Shown in pieces: positions 26,129 through 35,699 of a DNA stretch of 64,000 nt. The DNA lies in contig NZ_JADDXR010000002.1 in assembly GCF_015330125.1 (NCBI RefSeq), forward strand, positions 1,488,001 to 1,552,000, read 5' to 3'. Source of the DNA: Zobellia nedashkovskayae (GTDB taxonomy: Bacteria; Bacteroidota; Bacteroidia; Flavobacteriales; Flavobacteriaceae). The stretch's first letter is position 1; each line of letters opens with the position of its first letter. A model generated the notes under the pieces. It saw nothing but the letters and a program-made list of their open reading frames with translations, ran no database searches and had not been told where the DNA came from. A program made the position numbers and the translations under genes.

Positions 26129-29100
26129 ATGAGATTTTACCGTCTTCTACTAGTGGCCTTTGTCTTTTCTGCAACTTGTTCCCAAGCACAAGAAAATAAG
26201 AAAATTGACTCTTATTGGCAGCTTCTCCTAAAGAATCAACGTCAAGAAGCCCAAGTTAAATTCCAAAAAAAGAACAAGGGTAGTTTACCAGATATATTAA
26301 CTAATGAAATCATAGCCAACGAGAACGGTAAATTTACCGCTGCAGATGGGTTTATTGAGAATGTAATTTCTCAGCCAGATTTTGAGTACTATTTGTATGC
26401 CTTGTGGAACCAGAGTTTCTTTTTTGATTCTTATCTCAGCACGGGTTTTAATAGAAAAAATATTAGTAATATAAATGATATACCATTAGACCGGATTAAA
26501 AATGCGAGTGTAAAGGAATCGCTTCGGTATTTGAAATCTGCCGTAGCCCAGCATTCAGATGATTGGGGAACGTATGACCAACTGAATAATGCTATACCAG
26601 CTATTAAAGCATGGCAATTTTGCGGAAGTTTCGAAAATTTAAACGGTAGTGGTTTGGCTACGGAATATGCTCCTGAAAAGAATGTGACGTCTACAACAGA
26701 TTTTAATGCCAACAGTAACGGATTCGTTAATTGGTATGACCAAAGAGGTCGCGAGAAAGATGCATACCAATATTATTCTAACCACTCGGAGTATGGTGGC
26801 GGTGTAAATTATGCTCAGACTTTTATTACAAACCCAACGGCTAAAAAAGCTGTGGTGCGCTTAGGAAGTTCATCTTTTGCCAGAGTGTGGTTAAATGATG
26901 TTTTGATTTACGAGAACACTAATGATGGTATAACAGATATGGATGCCTATAATGTTTTAGTAAACCTTCCTTCTGGCAACAACCGTCTCTTGGTTAAAAG
27001 TGCCGATCAAAGTGGAATTTCTTATTTCATTGTTAGAATTACGGACGAAGAAGGTAATGTTTTCAACGATCTAAAATATAATGCAGCTCCAAGTGCCTAT
27101 AAAAAAAGTTCAATAGAAGCTATTGCTCCTAAAGAACTTCCGCATTCGGTAGAAGATTTTTTCCAGAACAAGTTAAAGCAAAATCCTAACAATTTTTTCA
27201 ATACGGTATGTTTGGTAAGTGCCTATTTAAGGAATTCAAAATTTAATGAGGCCAAGGAAACATTGCAACCTTGGGTAGATGCATATCCTGAAAGCTCGTT
27301 CTTAAGGAAATATCTTATAGAATGTTACACAAAAGAAAAGGATTATACCTCTGCAAAAGAGTTACAGAAGAATATAGAAAGCGATGACGAGAAATATTAT
27401 TTATCGTACATCTATCGCTTTGAAGATTCGCGGGAACTGTTTAAACTGCCTTTACCAGAATTTGAAGAATTTGTAGAAGAATTTGCAGCTTCGACAGATA
27501 TGGATATCTTGAAAAAATCGGCTCAATTATTACTTAATATCAGGCAAGAAGACAAGTCTGCAGTAAAAGAAACGTTAAAGACAATTACTGAAGACTATAA
27601 AGATCAACTTAGTGTTTTAAAGGTTTATCTCAATATTTATTCGGCTTATTTGAATGAAGATGACAAGGCCATAAAAATACTGGAAGAGATTGATGATACT
27701 TATTTTGATTACGGCGCATTAAAGTCGCTTGCCGGATTCTACAATAAACAAGATAGAAAAAAAGAAGCTTTGGCTCTTTTTGAAAAACGATACAATTTGG
27801 TGGATCATGATAACATCTACTTATCGGATTACATAGCCTATCAACATGAATACAAGAATTATGAAGAGTCTCTGACCTACATAGACCAAATGCTCAAAAA
27901 TTTCCCGTATTCTTTTGTTGCGATGGAATTAAAAGGAACTGCTCTTGAGCAATCTGGGAAGAAAAAAGAAGCTTTGGGTTGGTATAAAAAATCATTGAAA
28001 CATAACGGGGCAAATACTTCTTTACGAAAGAAAATAGATGATCTCTCTAATGGCAAAAATTATTTTGAAGAAGTAGCGACGCCGGACATATATGAGTTCA
28101 TGGCCAAAAATAGAGACAAAGGTGTAATAGGTAATTATGGTTATAATTATTTGTTAGATGAAAGTTTGCTTCAGCTGTATCCAGAAGGTGGCGGAAAATC
28201 TCAGACACGTTACGTCGTTGAAATTACTAGTGATAGTGGTATAGAATCTTTAAAAGAAGTAAACCTAGGTCTTAGTGGTAACTATCACATTACCAAATCT
28301 GAAATCATTAAGCCCAACAAAAAGATAGTTCCGGCCTCAAAAAATGGTTCTAGTATTGTTTTTAATAATCTAGAGATAGGGGATATCATTTATGTAGATT
28401 ATGAAAGTAGCTACGCCAATAGCGGAAGGTTTTATAAAGATCATGTAGATTATTTTCAGTTTGATTCTTTTCACCCTATCCATAAAAATACGTTAAAGAT
28501 TTTGGTGCCAAAGGGTAAAAAGTTTACTGCTAAAACCCTTAATGGGGAAGTAACTTACCAAAAACGAAATATAGATGATTATGTTTATCATGAGTGGGAA
28601 ACCATTGACCAGAAAGAATTAACACCTGAGGAAAATTATATGCCAAGTCTTAGTGATGTAGCTAGCTATGTACATGTAAGTACAATAAGTTCTTGGGATG
28701 AGATTGCCAATTGGTATTCAGATTTGGTGCGCCCCCAGATTGTCATGAATTCTGATGTTCAAGAAGCGTTTAAAACAATTTTCCCTTCAGGAAGTGATGG
28801 ATTCTCAGAAGACGAAAAGGCATCTAAGATCTACTATTATATTATGGAGAACTTTAGCTACAGCCATGTTGGTTTTAGACAAAGTGGTTTTGTTCCGCAA
28901 AGACCTTCAAAAACTATAAAATCTAAGTTGGGCGACTGTAAGGATTTCTCAACGTTGTATGTCACGCTGGCTCAAATGGCCGGTTTAAAATCGCATTTGG
29001 TTTTGGTGCTTACTTCAGATTATGGAGAAAGTACAATGGTATTGCCTAGTCAAGATTTTAATCACTGTATTGCCAAAGTCTTTATTGATGGCAAACCTCA

Positions 29101-29929
29101 GTATTTAGAGCTTACGGATAATAACATGCCCTATAAGTCAGTACCCACTAGTTTAGAGAGTGCCACGGCTTTGGATATCCCTAATAAATGGTTGAAAGAC
29201 GTTAAAAAAGGGATTTACAAATTAAAGGACATTGATCATACGACCACGGTGCTGGAGAGTAATATGGAGTATGTAATAGGTGATGGTTCTCATCAGTTAA
29301 AAATAGAATCTGCTTTAAGAGGAAGTATTAATTCTCACTATGCGGCTATTTTTAAAGAGGACAATTATGAGGTAGTAAAAAAGAGTATTACGGATGATTT
29401 CAAAAGTAGAATTACAGAAGATTTTACTTTTGACAGCATACATAATATTAAATATGAACTTCGTTCGCCCGTTCTAAAATACACATCAAATTTAACGGTA
29501 AACGAAAAGTTAGATGAAATTGGGAGTATGAAGGTGTTTCGCATTCCAGCTGTGAATAATGCTTACAATACTTCAATTATTCAAGATGATGAGCGTGCTT
29601 TCCCAATTGACTATTTGCTTTACGAAAATGCAGATGTTTATAAATCTAGCTACGTAATCAAATTAAAAGATGATGAGCGTTTTGTTGAAATCCCAGAAAG
29701 TGCGGATTACAGTTTTCAAAAACACCATTTTAAAATAGATTATGAGTTGGCAAAAGAAAGCGAGCTACACATTACTATAGAAGCTAAAACCTCAAAAGAG
29801 CGTATTGCCGCAAGTGATTACAAAGACTTTAAGGCCTACGTAAAAGCGGCTTTAGATGCTAAGCAACAACTCATTGGTTTTAAGAAAAACAAAAAGGAAA
29901 CCAAGGTTAGTTTTTCAGGTAAAAAATAA
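26129..29929 (+). CDS. DUF3857/transglutaminase-domain protein with TPR-like repeats
   Basis: 1266 aa with a signal peptide (MRFYRLLLVAFVFSATCSQAQ). The first half carries tetratricopeptide-like helical repeats (YESLTYIDQMLKNFP, KEALGWYKKSL) and a propeller- or jelly-roll-like part. From about residue 670 a DUF3857 region begins, followed by a transglutaminase-like domain with Cys near 936 (LGDCKDFSTLY), His near 978 (DFNHCIAKV) and Asp shortly after (LELTDN), so the Cys-His-Asp triad appears intact. Probably periplasmic; the family often acts in surface or export processes, but its substrate is unknown. The stop lies 1 base from the convergent ribE gene. Confidence 0.82.
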   Translation: MRFYRLLLVAFVFSATCSQAQENKKIDSYWQLLLKNQRQEAQVKFQKKNKGSLPDILTNEIIANENGKFTAADGFIENVISQPDFEYYLYALWNQSFFFDSYLSTGFNRKNISNINDIPLDRIKNASVKESLRYLKSAVAQHSDDWGTYDQLNNAIPAIKAWQFCGSFENLNGSGLATEYAPEKNVTSTTDFNANSNGFVNWYDQRGREKDAYQYYSNHSEYGGGVNYAQTFITNPTAKKAVVRLGSSSFARVWLNDVLIYENTNDGITDMDAYNVLVNLPSGNNRLLVKSADQSGISYFIVRITDEEGNVFNDLKYNAAPSAYKKSSIEAIAPKELPHSVEDFFQNKLKQNPNNFFNTVCLVSAYLRNSKFNEAKETLQPWVDAYPESSFLRKYLIECYTKEKDYTSAKELQKNIESDDEKYYLSYIYRFEDSRELFKLPLPEFEEFVEEFAASTDMDILKKSAQLLLNIRQEDKSAVKETLKTITEDYKDQLSVLKVYLNIYSAYLNEDDKAIKILEEIDDTYFDYGALKSLAGFYNKQDRKKEALALFEKRYNLVDHDNIYLSDYIAYQHEYKNYEESLTYIDQMLKNFPYSFVAMELKGTALEQSGKKKEALGWYKKSLKHNGANTSLRKKIDDLSNGKNYFEEVATPDIYEFMAKNRDKGVIGNYGYNYLLDESLLQLYPEGGGKSQTRYVVEITSDSGIESLKEVNLGLSGNYHITKSEIIKPNKKIVPASKNGSSIVFNNLEIGDIIYVDYESSYANSGRFYKDHVDYFQFDSFHPIHKNTLKILVPKGKKFTAKTLNGEVTYQKRNIDDYVYHEWETIDQKELTPEENYMPSLSDVASYVHVSTISSWDEIANWYSDLVRPQIVMNSDVQEAFKTIFPSGSDGFSEDEKASKIYYYIMENFSYSHVGFRQSGFVPQRPSKTIKSKLGDCKDFSTLYVTLAQMAGLKSHLVLVLTSDYGESTMVLPSQDFNHCIAKVFIDGKPQYLELTDNNMPYKSVPTSLESATALDIPNKWLKDVKKGIYKLKDIDHTTTVLESNMEYVIGDGSHQLKIESALRGSINSHYAAIFKEDNYEVVKKSITDDFKSRITEDFTFDSIHNIKYELRSPVLKYTSNLTVNEKLDEIGSMKVFRIPAVNNAYNTSIIQDDERAFPIDYLLYENADVYKSSYVIKLKDDERFVEIPESADYSFQKHHFKIDYELAKESELHITIEAKTSKERIAASDYKDFKAYVKAALDAKQQLIGFKKNKKETKVSFSGKK

Positions 29930-29930
29930 T

Positions 29931-30527
29931 CTAAGCGTTGTTCTGATAAGACATCAACTTTGCTACATACTTGCCAATAACATCAAACTCAAGGTTTACA
30001 ACTGTACCTACCTTGTATGAGTTAAAGCGTGTGTGTTCGTAAGTGTAAGGAATAATGGCAACGCTAAAACTGTTCTTTGCTGAATTCACTACAGTAAGGC
30101 TTGTACCGTCAATTGTAATAGAGCCCTTCTCAATAGTAGGGTTCCCTGTTCCGGCATCATATTCAAAAGTAAAGAACCAGCTACCGTCTTTTTCTTCAAC
30201 GGCCTTGCAGGTTCCGGTTTGATCTACATGGCCCTGAACGATATGGCCGTCTAAGCGAGAACCAAGAATCATGGCGCGTTCCAAGTTTACTTTTTCACCC
30301 ACTTTTAATTCATCTAGATTGGTTTTTTGCAAAGTTTCGTCAATAGCAGTTACGGTATAGGTGTTTTCATCCAAAGAAACCACGGTAAGGCAGACGCCAT
30401 TGTGCGCAACGCTCTGATCAATTTTAAGTTCTGACGTCAACGGAGACTTCACCGTAATATGAAGGTTGCTACCATCTTTATCCAATTGTTGTATTTCGCC
30501 CAAAGTTTCAATAATGCCCGTAAACAT
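29931..30527 (-). CDS. ribE: Riboflavin synthase alpha subunit
   Basis: 198 aa with the two lumazine-binding repeats: the N-terminal MFTGIIETLGEI with VAHNGVCLTVV, and the second with GSITIDGTSLTVV. The enzyme joins two lumazine molecules to make riboflavin in the cytoplasm. It is a stand-alone gene, not in a rib operon, divergent from pdxA with its own TAnnTTTG box. I see no FMN riboswitch structure in the 59-base gap. Confidence 0.93.
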   Translation of the reverse strand: MFTGIIETLGEIQQLDKDGSNLHITVKSPLTSELKIDQSVAHNGVCLTVVSLDENTYTVTAIDETLQKTNLDELKVGEKVNLERAMILGSRLDGHIVQGHVDQTGTCKAVEEKDGSWFFTFEYDAGTGNPTIEKGSITIDGTSLTVVNSAKNSFSVAIIPYTYEHTRFNSYKVGTVVNLEFDVIGKYVAKLMSYQNNA

Positions 30528-30544
30528 GTTCCGTTAAATTTAAG

Positions 30545-30577
30545 TAGTTTTGTACCCTATATTATTAGGCAAAGGTA
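30545..30577. promoter_or_regulatory. Divergent promoters of ribE and pdxA
   Basis: TAGTTTTG on + (30545-30552) fits a -7 box for pdxA, starting at 30587. TACCTTTG on - (30570-30577) fits one for ribE. The two boxes lie within 33 bases, so the transcripts may overlap at their 5' ends. Confidence 0.5.
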
Positions 30578-30586
30578 AAGAATAAG

Positions 30587-31633
30587 ATGCAGGAAGAAGG
30601 AAAAATTAAATTGGGTATTTCAATAGGCGATTTGAACGGAATAGGTTGTGAGGTAGTCCTCAAGACCTTTGAAGATGCCCGCATGCTGGATTTTTGCACG
30701 CCCGTCATATTCGCATCCAACAAAACTATTTCATTTCAGAAAAAAGAGTTGGGCCTAGACATTAATTATCACGGTATTACTGATGCTTCTAAAGCGGTAG
30801 ATGGTAAGATAAATGTGGTAAATGTTTGGAAGGAAGTTCCTAGAATAAATTTTGGAGAAGCTACGGAAGAAGGTGGAAAATTTGCCATTAAGTCTTTACG
30901 TGCAGCTGTTGAAGCGCTAAAGAATGGCACTATAGATGCCTTGGTTACAGCGCCTATAAATAAGAATAATATTCAAGCCGAAGATTTTAAATTCCCAGGC
31001 CATACAGATTTTTTAGCTCAAGAACTAGAAGGCGAAAGTTTGATGTTCATGGTAACGGATGACCTTAAAGTAGGTTTACTAACCGATCACGTTGCAGTAA
31101 AAGATGCTCCGGCAACTATAAACGCAATATTGATTAGAAATAAAGTCCGTACCATAGAGAAGTCTTTACAGATGGATTTTGGTATACGCGCTCCAAAAGT
31201 GGCTATGTTGGGTATTAATCCGCATAGCGGAGACAACGGTATAATTGGCAAAGAAGATGATGAGGTTTTGAAACCTGTGATTAAAGAAATGTCAGATGCA
31301 GGACATTTGGTTTTCGGCCCTTATTCCGCAGATAGTTTCTTTGGTTCTGATGCTTACAAAAATTTTGATGCCATTTTAGCGGCCTATCATGACCAAGGCC
31401 TTATACCGTTCAAAACATTGTCATTTGGTAAAGGAGTGAATTTTACGGCAGGTTTATCTAAAGTGAGAACCTCTCCTGATCATGGAACAGCTTATGAAAT
31501 TGCAGGAAAAGGTAAGGCAGACCCTAGTTCTTTTAAAGAAGCAGTCTTTATGGCATTGCATATTTTTAAGAATCGAAAAGAGTATATGGAACTTACTGAA
31601 AACCCTTTACAGAAGCAGCGAATTAGACGCTAA
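30587..31633 (+). CDS. pdxA: 4-hydroxythreonine-4-phosphate dehydrogenase
   Basis: 348 aa, standard PdxA length. Metal and substrate motifs are visible: FPGHTDFLAQ, INPHSGDNG, and AAYHDQGLIPFK near residue 267. The enzyme oxidises 4-phospho-hydroxythreonine in the DXP-dependent pyridoxal phosphate pathway. It precedes the DUF177-rpmF-fabH-acc genes but has its own promoter. Confidence 0.93.
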   Translation: MQEEGKIKLGISIGDLNGIGCEVVLKTFEDARMLDFCTPVIFASNKTISFQKKELGLDINYHGITDASKAVDGKINVVNVWKEVPRINFGEATEEGGKFAIKSLRAAVEALKNGTIDALVTAPINKNNIQAEDFKFPGHTDFLAQELEGESLMFMVTDDLKVGLLTDHVAVKDAPATINAILIRNKVRTIEKSLQMDFGIRAPKVAMLGINPHSGDNGIIGKEDDEVLKPVIKEMSDAGHLVFGPYSADSFFGSDAYKNFDAILAAYHDQGLIPFKTLSFGKGVNFTAGLSKVRTSPDHGTAYEIAGKGKADPSSFKEAVFMALHIFKNRKEYMELTENPLQKQRIRR

Positions 31634-31721
31634 AGGCATGTTTTTTTATTAGCGAGCCCCTTTAATTTCAAGAAAAGGTCTATAAGATAGGCGAACTTAT
31701 TGAATTCCAATTAAAAAAGGG

Positions 31722-31751
31722 TTGTAAGTTTATTAAATAATAGTATCTTTG
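31722..31751 (+). promoter_or_regulatory. Promoter of the DUF177-rpmF genes
   Basis: TTG (31722-31724), 19 bases, then TATCTTTG (31744-31751): a full Bacteroidota-type promoter, 41 bases before the gene. Confidence 0.75.
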
Positions 31752-31792
31752 CACCCGCCTTTAATCTGGCGGTGTATAAAAATAGTGTTGAA

Positions 31793-32317
31793 ATGATGAA
31801 GCAAAAGGAGTTTAACATTCCTTTCTCTGGATTAGGACAAGGAAAACACGAATTTGAGTATACGATTGATAACCCGTTCTTTGAATCTTTTGGGTATGAT
31901 GAGTTCAATGCAGCAGACATTAAGTTGTATGTAGTTTTGAATAAAACGAGCACAATGCTCGAGTTAGAGATGAAAGCCCAAGGCACGGTTAATGTAAATT
32001 GCGACCTGACCAACGAACCATTTGATCAGCCTATTGAGGCAGATTTGGAGCTCGTAGTCAAGTTTGGGGATGAGTTTAATGATGATGATGATGAGATTCT
32101 GATTATACCCCATAGAGAACATCAGGTCAATATTGCACAATACGTATACGAAATGTTAGTGTTGGCCGTACCGCAAAAAAGAATTCACCCAGGGGTATTA
32201 GATGGTACATTGCAATCGGAAGCATTAAAAAAGCTTGAAGAATTGCAACCTAAGGAAAAGAAAAAAGAAAGTGATCCCAGATGGGACGAATTAAAGAAAC
32301 TGTTAACGGATAAATAA
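31793..32317 (+). CDS. YceD/DUF177 family protein
   Basis: 174 aa. The start is one of two adjacent ATG codons at 31793 and 31796; the frame is open upstream, but the promoter lies there. The DUF177 pattern is present (NVNCDLTNEPFDQPIEADLELVVKFG) with a C-terminal acidic-basic tail. The family is almost always found directly before rpmF, as here with 7 bases between, and is linked to large-subunit rRNA assembly. The cysteine pairs of some members are reduced to one Cys. Confidence 0.85.
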   Translation: MMKQKEFNIPFSGLGQGKHEFEYTIDNPFFESFGYDEFNAADIKLYVVLNKTSTMLELEMKAQGTVNVNCDLTNEPFDQPIEADLELVVKFGDEFNDDDDEILIIPHREHQVNIAQYVYEMLVLAVPQKRIHPGVLDGTLQSEALKKLEELQPKEKKKESDPRWDELKKLLTDK

Positions 32318-32324
32318 GTTTTAA

Positions 32325-32522
32325 ATGGCACATCCTAAGAGAAAAATATCGAGAACCAGAAGGGACAAAAGAAGAACACATTACAAAGCGGTAGCACCAA
32401 CTTTAGCTACTGACCCAACTACTGGTGAAATCCATTTGTTCCACAGAGCACATTGGCATGAAGGAAAATTGTATTATAAAGGTCAAATTTTGATCGATAA
32501 GACTGAAGAAGCCGAAGCATAA
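32325..32522 (+). CDS. rpmF: Ribosomal protein L32
   Basis: 65 aa starting [22 protein letters not shown], the L32 signature. It has no cysteines, so this is the zinc-free form. It follows the DUF177 gene by 7 bases and is followed by a strong terminator. Confidence 0.96.
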   Translation: MAHPKRKISRTRRDKRRTHYKAVAPTLATDPTTGEIHLFHRAHWHEGKLYYKGQILIDKTEEAEA

Positions 32523-32553
32523 ACGTTACGGTTATCTTATTAATGAATAAACT

Positions 32554-32584
32554 ACTCCCGTATTTAATGACGGGAGTTTTTTAT
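32554..32584 (+). terminator. Intrinsic terminator after rpmF
   Basis: ACTCCCG / CGGGAGT stem around a 10-base loop, followed by six T. Confidence 0.85.
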
Positions 32585-32701
32585 TTCTAGTACTCAAATC
32601 TCAAAAACGTATAGTTTTAAACCAAAAATTGGTTAAAATTGATTATTTTTCACCAATTTTGATGCATTTTTGAGGGTTTCTGATATCAAATCGACTTTAA
32701 G

Positions 32702-33694
32702 ATGAGTAAAACAACAGCAGCAATTACGGCTGTAGGAGGATATGTTCCAAAATTTGTCATGACCAACAATATGTTGGAAGAGATGGTGGATACCAATGAT
32801 GAATGGATTGTTTCTAGAACAGGAATTAAAGAAAGAAGGGTATTGAAACCCGAAGAAGGAGAAGGTACTTCATATCTGGCTATCAAGGCTGCGGAAGACC
32901 TTATTCAAAAGAAAGATATTGATCCAAAGGAAATTGATTTGGTAATCATTGCCACTGCAACTCCAGATAGCATGGTTGCGTCTACTGCTGCTTTTGTAGC
33001 ATCAGAAATTGGAGCGGTAAATGCATTTGCCTATGATCTTTTGGCAGCGTGTTCCAGCTTTTTGTTCGGTATGTCTACTGCTGCGAGTTATATAGAATCT
33101 GGCAGGTATAAAAAAGTTTTATTGATCGGGGCAGATAAGATGTCTTCAATAATAGATTATACAGATCGTACTACATGTATTATATTTGGTGATGGTGCTG
33201 GTGCGGCATTGTTTGAGCCAAATGAAGAAGGTTTAGGATTGCAAGATGAATATCTAAGATCAGATGGCACAGGAAGACAATTCTTAGGTATGGATGCTGG
33301 AGGTTCATTAATGCCAGCAACAGAAGAAACAGTCAAAAATAGAAAACACTTTATTTACCAAGAAGGTAAAACAGTGTTCAAATTTGCAGTTTCTAACATG
33401 GCAGATGTAGCCGAAAGAATAATGAAGCGTAACAATTTAGAACATACAGATGTCTCTTGGTTGGTTCCGCATCAAGCTAATAAAAGGATCATAGATGCGA
33501 CAGCCAATAGAATGGGACTCGACAATTCTAAGGTTCTAATGAACATAGAAAGATACGGTAACACTACATCGGCCACCTTACCGTTGTTATTGGCCGACTT
33601 TGAGAGTAAATTTAAAAAAGGGGATAACCTTGTCTTTGCCGCTTTTGGCGGAGGTTTCACCTGGGGTTCCATTTACCTAAAATGGGCTTATTAA
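32702..33694 (+). CDS. fabH: Beta-ketoacyl-ACP synthase III
   Basis: 330 aa. The catalytic triad is visible as Cys in LLAACSSFLFG, His in WLVPHQANKRI and Asn in RYGNTTSATLP, with the C-terminal FAAFGGGFTWGS loop. It condenses acetyl-CoA with malonyl-ACP to start fatty acid synthesis. It leads an operon with accB and accC; other fab genes (fabF, acpP) lie on the other strand about 11 kb away. Confidence 0.95.
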   Translation: MSKTTAAITAVGGYVPKFVMTNNMLEEMVDTNDEWIVSRTGIKERRVLKPEEGEGTSYLAIKAAEDLIQKKDIDPKEIDLVIIATATPDSMVASTAAFVASEIGAVNAFAYDLLAACSSFLFGMSTAASYIESGRYKKVLLIGADKMSSIIDYTDRTTCIIFGDGAGAALFEPNEEGLGLQDEYLRSDGTGRQFLGMDAGGSLMPATEETVKNRKHFIYQEGKTVFKFAVSNMADVAERIMKRNNLEHTDVSWLVPHQANKRIIDATANRMGLDNSKVLMNIERYGNTTSATLPLLLADFESKFKKGDNLVFAAFGGGFTWGSIYLKWAY

Positions 33695-33727
33695 ATAAAT
33701 ACCGATCACTAAAATAAATAACATTCC

Positions 33728-34219
33728 ATGGATATTAAAGAAATTCAAAGCCTGATCAAGTTTGTAGCAAAATCAGGTGCCAGTGAAGTAAAGTTGGAAA
33801 TGGAGGATTTAAAAATCACCATTAAAACAGGTACTGCAGATTCTGGAAACGAAACAACCTACGTGCAGCAAATCCCTATGCCGCAAGCTCAAATGATGCC
33901 CTCTCAACAAGCTCCCGTTCAAAATATTGAAGCAGCTTCAGGAGACGCGGCAAAATCTGATAAAGAAGAAGATTCCAAGTATATTACTATCAAATCACCT
34001 ATAATCGGTACTTTTTATAGAAAGCCATCACCGGATAAGAGCGTTTTCGTTGAGGTGGGTAGTACTATCGGAAAAGGAGATGTGCTTTGTGTTATTGAAG
34101 CGATGAAACTTTTTAACGATATTGAATCTGAAGTTTCTGGTAAAATCGTAAAGGTTTTGGTAGAAGATTCTTCTCCAGTAGAGTTTGATCAGCCTTTATT
34201 TTTGGTAGATCCATCATAA
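33728..34219 (+). CDS. accB: Biotin carboxyl carrier protein of acetyl-CoA carboxylase
   Basis: 163 aa: an N-terminal helix region (MDIKEIQSLIKFVAKSG), a Gln/Pro/Ala-rich linker, and the C-terminal biotinyl domain with the attachment lysine in VIEAMKLFNDIE. It carries CO2 between the carboxylase and transferase halves of the enzyme. It lies between fabH and accC, 33 bases after fabH. Confidence 0.95.
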   Translation: MDIKEIQSLIKFVAKSGASEVKLEMEDLKITIKTGTADSGNETTYVQQIPMPQAQMMPSQQAPVQNIEAASGDAAKSDKEEDSKYITIKSPIIGTFYRKPSPDKSVFVEVGSTIGKGDVLCVIEAMKLFNDIESEVSGKIVKVLVEDSSPVEFDQPLFLVDPS

Positions 34220-34303
34220 ATATAAATTCTGAATCCCAAATGAGTTTTCCCTGTCGGGAATGAATTGTTGGTACTTAGATTTTGGAATTTAAATTGAAAA
34301 AGT

Positions 34304-35656
34304 ATGTTCAAGAAAATATTAATTGCAAATAGGGGAGAGATTGCGCTTCGTGTTATACGGACCTGTAAGGAAATGGGTATCAAAACCGTTGCGGTCTATT
34401 CTAAAGCAGATGAGGAAAGTTTGCATGTTCGTTTTGCTGACGAAGCTGTCTGTATTGGTCCGGCGGCAAGTAGCGAGTCGTACCTAAAAATACCTAATAT
34501 AATTGCAGCGGCAGAAATTACGAATGCTGACGCTATTCACCCAGGCTACGGATTTCTTTCAGAAAATTCTAAATTTTCTAAGATTTGTGCGGAGCACGAT
34601 ATTAAGTTTATTGGGGCTTCTGGCGAACACATAGATCGTATGGGAGATAAGTCTTCTGCTAAGAAGACGATGAAAGAGGCTGGCGTACCTACGGTTCCAG
34701 GTTCCGATGGCTTGTTAAAAGATGTTGCCGATGCTATAAAGGTTGCTAAGAAAATGGGTTATCCCGTTATGGTCAAAGCAACTGCAGGTGGTGGAGGTAA
34801 AGGTATGCGTGCTGTTTTTAAAGAAGAGGATATGCAAGACCTCTTTGAAAGTGCTGTTCAAGAAGCTACCGCTGCGTTTGGTAATGGTGGCATGTATATG
34901 GAGAAATTGATTGAAGAGCCAAGACATATTGAAATTCAAATTGTTGGAGATCAATACGGTAAAGCCTGTCACCTTTCAGAAAGAGATTGTTCTATACAAC
35001 GTAGGCATCAAAAATTAACGGAAGAAACTCCATCACCATTCATGACAGATAAACTTCGTGATGCAATGGGTATAGCAGCGGTAAAAGCTGCAGAATTTAT
35101 AAAGTACGAAGGTGCGGGTACAATTGAATTTTTGGTAGATAAACACCGAAATTTCTATTTCATGGAAATGAACACCCGTATTCAAGTAGAGCACCCTATT
35201 ACAGAACAAGTAATTGATTACGATTTAATTCGTGAACAAATTCTAGTTGCTGCCGGTGTGCCTATTTCAGGTAAAAATTATTTACCAAAACTACATTCTA
35301 TAGAGTGCAGAATTAATGCGGAAGATCCTTATAATAACTTTAGGCCTTCTCCAGGTAAAATAACGACTTTGCACATACCAGGTGGGCACGGTGTTCGTAT
35401 GGATACTCACGTATACAGCGGTTACAGTATTCCTCCTAACTATGATTCTATGATAGCAAAATTGATAACCACTGCGCAGACACGTGAAGAGGCTATCAAT
35501 AAAATGAAAAGAGCATTAGATGAATTCGTGATAGAAGGTATCAAAACAACTATTCCGTTTCACAGGCAGTTAATGGATCATCCAGATTATTTGGCAGGAA
35601 ATTATACCACTGCATTTATGGATGACTTTAAAATGGATCCTCAGCCAGCGGATTAA
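34304..35656 (+). CDS. accC: Biotin carboxylase subunit of acetyl-CoA carboxylase
   Basis: 450 aa, normal AccC length. ATP-grasp motifs are seen: [12 protein letters not shown] (glycine-rich loop), [21 protein letters not shown] and [15 protein letters not shown]. It carboxylates the biotin on AccB. It is the last gene of the fabH-accB-accC run, with a terminator 6 bases after the stop. Confidence 0.96.
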   Translation: MFKKILIANRGEIALRVIRTCKEMGIKTVAVYSKADEESLHVRFADEAVCIGPAASSESYLKIPNIIAAAEITNADAIHPGYGFLSENSKFSKICAEHDIKFIGASGEHIDRMGDKSSAKKTMKEAGVPTVPGSDGLLKDVADAIKVAKKMGYPVMVKATAGGGGKGMRAVFKEEDMQDLFESAVQEATAAFGNGGMYMEKLIEEPRHIEIQIVGDQYGKACHLSERDCSIQRRHQKLTEETPSPFMTDKLRDAMGIAAVKAAEFIKYEGAGTIEFLVDKHRNFYFMEMNTRIQVEHPITEQVIDYDLIREQILVAAGVPISGKNYLPKLHSIECRINAEDPYNNFRPSPGKITTLHIPGGHGVRMDTHVYSGYSIPPNYDSMIAKLITTAQTREEAINKMKRALDEFVIEGIKTTIPFHRQLMDHPDYLAGNYTTAFMDDFKMDPQPAD

Positions 35657-35661
35657 GAATA

Positions 35662-35689
35662 AAACCCCAATATGCATTGGGGTTTTTTT
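35662..35689 (+). terminator. Intrinsic terminator after accC
   Basis: AACCCCAAT / ATTGGGGTT stem with a short loop and seven T, ending 11 bases before the next gene's start. Confidence 0.85.
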
Positions 35690-35699
35690 ATGCATAAAA

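Noticed and set aside
35622..35699. Upstream extension of the DAO-family gene
   Set aside because: It would overlap the end of accC and run through a strong terminator.
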